A stretch of 6,720 nt of DNA from Deltaproteobacteria bacterium (GTDB taxonomy: Bacteria; Desulfobacterota; Desulfobulbia; Desulfobulbales; SURF-16), in the NCBI GenBank assembly GCA_029939635.1, contig JAOZSN010000059.1:1-6720 (forward strand), read 5' to 3'. The translations under genes were made by a program, and so were the position numbers. How positions within the stretch are numbered: position 1 is the stretch's first letter; every line of letters begins with the position of its first letter. Under the pieces are notes generated by a model. It was given only the letters and a program-made list of their open reading frames with translations. It had not been told where the DNA came from and did not search any database. Positions 5,058 to 6,720 of this stretch are shown here, piece after piece.

Positions 5058-6611
5058 ATGTTTGGCTTCCCCCTGCTCCCTAGACAAAAAAACATGCCAT
5101 CCTCCATCCTACGCCTCTGCACCATCCTTGTTGTCCTGCTGCTAGCGAGTGGTTGCTCCCAGGATGAGCCAGCCCCACCTCCTGCAACGGCAACAAAGCC
5201 TACAGCACCAAAAATATACACCTGCTCATCCTGCCATCCTCACAGCCTGGATAAGGCCCATGAATTTGCCTGCACTGTCTGCCACCAGGGCAAAGAAAAT
5301 GTGCTGAGCCAGGAAGAGGCCCATAATGGCCTGATCAGCCGTCCCGCCCATCCTGAACACATGGCCTCCACCTGTGCTCCATGCCATGCCCAGCAGGTGA
5401 CAGACGCATCTCACTCCCTCCACTTTACCAGTGCCAACGAAATTAATAGTGTCCGTCGCGCCTTTGGGGCAGAGACAGATTTAGCTCGGGCCGAGGATAT
5501 CCCGGTTCATGCTCAGATCACCACCCCACTGCAACTGGTGGATGATCTGCTGCGTCGCCGTTGTCTACGCTGCCATATCAGCTATGATGGTGACCCCTAC
5601 GCCGAGACCCTACGTGGTACAGGGTGCGCAGCCTGCCATCTGGAATTTCGTCATTCATCATTAGTGAGCCATGCCTTTATAAAAAAGACGCCAGACAGCC
5701 AATGTCTCCATTGCCACAACAGCAATTTTGTTGGAGCAGACTATTATGGCCGCTACGAGCATGATCTCCACTGGGATTACCGCACCCCGTACAAAAAAGA
5801 TGGCTCTGAGGCAGATAGGCCCTATGGTGTGGAGTATCACCAACTTGCCACCGATGTCCACAAGAAGGCAGGTCTGGCCTGTATTGACTGTCATCAAGGT
5901 GGAGAGTTAATGGCTACGTCCACCACCACCTGCCGCAGTTGCCATGAATTTACAGCAGCTAAACAAAACAACGGCCTACAGCTTGCCGAGAATAACGGCA
6001 CTGTTATCCTTTCCTTGTCCCACAAAAAAATAACCGTTCCCCAGCTTCACCACCCAGCCCATGCCCAATACCGTGGCAAGGTGGCCTGTGCTGTATGCCA
6101 TAGCCAGTGGTCTTATACCGATGAGGGCACCCACCTCTTTCGCCAGGATGATGAAGACTATGATCCTTGGGAGGCTATCAGTGTCCAAGGATCCTTTGAG
6201 GTGGAACATGAGGTCTACACGAATATTAACCTGGACGGCTATCCCTATCCCTTCATGTCTGATAAACTGACCGGCAAAACCACCATTGGTCTCTGGCATA
6301 AAGGTTTTGAGTTGCGGCGTTGGGAATTCCCCATTATCTGCGCTGATGATGACGGCATTTTGCAGATCTGTCGCCCCATCCTTGATCTCCATCTAAGCTG
6401 GGTGGACGAAGAGAGTGAGGTCATAATGGATAATATCACCCCAAATAAGACTCCGAGACATGGTCTACTACCCTATACACCACACACCACAGGCAAGGCA
6501 GGGCCATTTTATCGGCAACGCTTAAAAACCAATCTGCATCTCCTTGAGCAGCCCTTAAATATGGACAAGGCCCCTGGCCTTAATCCTGCCATGAAGGACA
6601 CTAAGAAATGA
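5058..6611 (+). CDS. nine-haem c-type cytochrome lipoprotein
   Basis: This 517-residue protein is an exported multihaem cytochrome, inferred to carry electrons in the periplasm or at the outer membrane. Nine CXXCH sites are visible, beginning at residues 56, 72, 106, 169, 190, 216, 275, 292 and 344. Many extra histidines could give bis-His ligation. A hydrophobic signal (about 18-31) ends in LASGC, so Cys33 is probably lipid-modified; Ser at +2 fits outer-membrane sorting by the E. coli rule. A Pro/Ala/Thr-rich linker follows (37-51). The C-terminal 169 residues (349-517) have no haem site but hold Cys428 and Cys438, a possible disulfide. ATG 5094 (residue 13) would give a more typical 20-residue signal sequence; neither start has a good ribosome site. 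The AP2-like gene lies three bases upstream and the next lipoprotein overlaps by four. Kinship to ExtS-like cytochromes of selenite/tellurite operons is possible but only a guess. Confidence 0.9.
   Translation: MFGFPLLPRQKNMPSSILRLCTILVVLLLASGCSQDEPAPPPATATKPTAPKIYTCSSCHPHSLDKAHEFACTVCHQGKENVLSQEEAHNGLISRPAHPEHMASTCAPCHAQQVTDASHSLHFTSANEINSVRRAFGAETDLARAEDIPVHAQITTPLQLVDDLLRRRCLRCHISYDGDPYAETLRGTGCAACHLEFRHSSLVSHAFIKKTPDSQCLHCHNSNFVGADYYGRYEHDLHWDYRTPYKKDGSEADRPYGVEYHQLATDVHKKAGLACIDCHQGGELMATSTTTCRSCHEFTAAKQNNGLQLAENNGTVILSLSHKKITVPQLHHPAHAQYRGKVACAVCHSQWSYTDEGTHLFRQDDEDYDPWEAISVQGSFEVEHEVYTNINLDGYPYPFMSDKLTGKTTIGLWHKGFELRRWEFPIICADDDGILQICRPILDLHLSWVDEESEVIMDNITPNKTPRHGLLPYTPHTTGKAGPFYRQRLKTNLHLLEQPLNMDKAPGLNPAMKDTKK
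6594..6598 (+). promoter_or_regulatory. ribosome binding site of the second lipoprotein gene
   Basis: AAGGA inside the last codons of the cytochrome gene lies nine bases before the ATG at 6608. It supports that start and the ATGA stop/start overlap. Confidence 0.6.
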
Positions 6612-6720
6612 AACAACTTCTCTGTCTTTGCATCGCTCTCTTCTTCCTGGTGAGCTGTGCCCCTAAGGTTAAAGTCCCGGTAATCAGCAGCACCACCAAA
6701 CGGCCAGTGAGTGTTGAGGC
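6608..6720 (+). CDS. lipoprotein of unknown function, 3' partial
   Basis: Only the first 37 codons are in the window. The product starts MKQLLCLCIALFFLVSC: a short basic start, a hydrophobic core and a lipobox LVSC, so Cys17 is the likely lipidated residue after signal peptidase II cleavage. Ala at +2 fits outer-membrane retention by the E. coli rule. The visible mature part (APKVKVPVISSTTKRPVSVE) is basic and low in complexity, and carries no CXXCH so far. The ATG overlaps the cytochrome stop as ATGA and has an AAGGA ribosome site, so the two are surely one operon and probably translationally coupled. The second lipoprotein is likely a partner of the cytochrome, but its family cannot be named from this fragment. 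Confidence 0.8.
   Translation, partial: MKQLLCLCIALFFLVSCAPKVKVPVISSTTKRPVSVE

Noticed and set aside
5976..6392. Minus-strand frame of 138 codons opposite the cytochrome gene
   Set aside because: It is the antisense of a gene with clear haem motifs and reading-frame logic; no family character of its own.

Overview
The window reads as a chromosomal stretch from a Gram-negative, probably anaerobic, respiring bacterium. The best guess is the Desulfobulbales / Desulfotalea-like sulfate reducers of the old Deltaproteobacteria. The reasons are a Kdo/LPS operon (so an outer membrane), an Aquifex-type metal-dependent Kdo8P synthase, and a large multiheme c-type cytochrome made as a lipoprotein. The taxonomic call is inference from gene content and protein style, not from a search.

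Layout, left to right. (1) Bases 2-457, plus strand: the C-terminal part of an amidohydrolase-family (TIM-barrel) metal-dependent hydrolase whose start lies off the left edge. (2) Bases 458-657: a 200-base gap between convergent genes with no credible gene; it holds one interrupted inverted repeat. (3) Bases 658-4361, minus strand: a compact four-gene operon read as pyrG - kdsA - kdsC - lptC. The gaps are 11 bases, 1 base and about 11-26 bases, which suggests co-transcription and partly coupled translation. (4) Bases 4362-4583: a divergent control region with one candidate sigma70-type promoter in each direction and an 8-bp inverted repeat sitting on the rightward candidate. (5) Bases 4584-6720, plus strand: a small protein with two AP2-like DNA-binding repeats, then almost at once a nine-heme lipoprotein cytochrome, then (4-base ATGA overlap) a second lipoprotein that runs off the right edge.

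How the genes work together. The leftward operon links nucleotide and LPS metabolism. PyrG makes CTP. KdsA makes Kdo-8-phosphate and KdsC removes its phosphate to give Kdo, which is later activated with CTP by KdsB (not in this window). LptC helps move finished LPS from the inner membrane towards the outer membrane. The usual partner lptA is not directly downstream here. The rightward cluster looks like part of an envelope electron-transfer module: two successive lipoproteins, the first with nine CXXCH haem sites and a long haem-free C-terminal domain. The AP2-like protein in front is a possible local regulator, but its role is not shown by sequence alone.

The most interesting points are the pairing of a bacterial AP2-like protein with a multiheme cytochrome operon, the inverted repeat over its candidate promoter, and the unassigned nine-heme lipoprotein. 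A smaller curiosity is a perfect-period heptanucleotide repeat across the kdsC/lptC junction.
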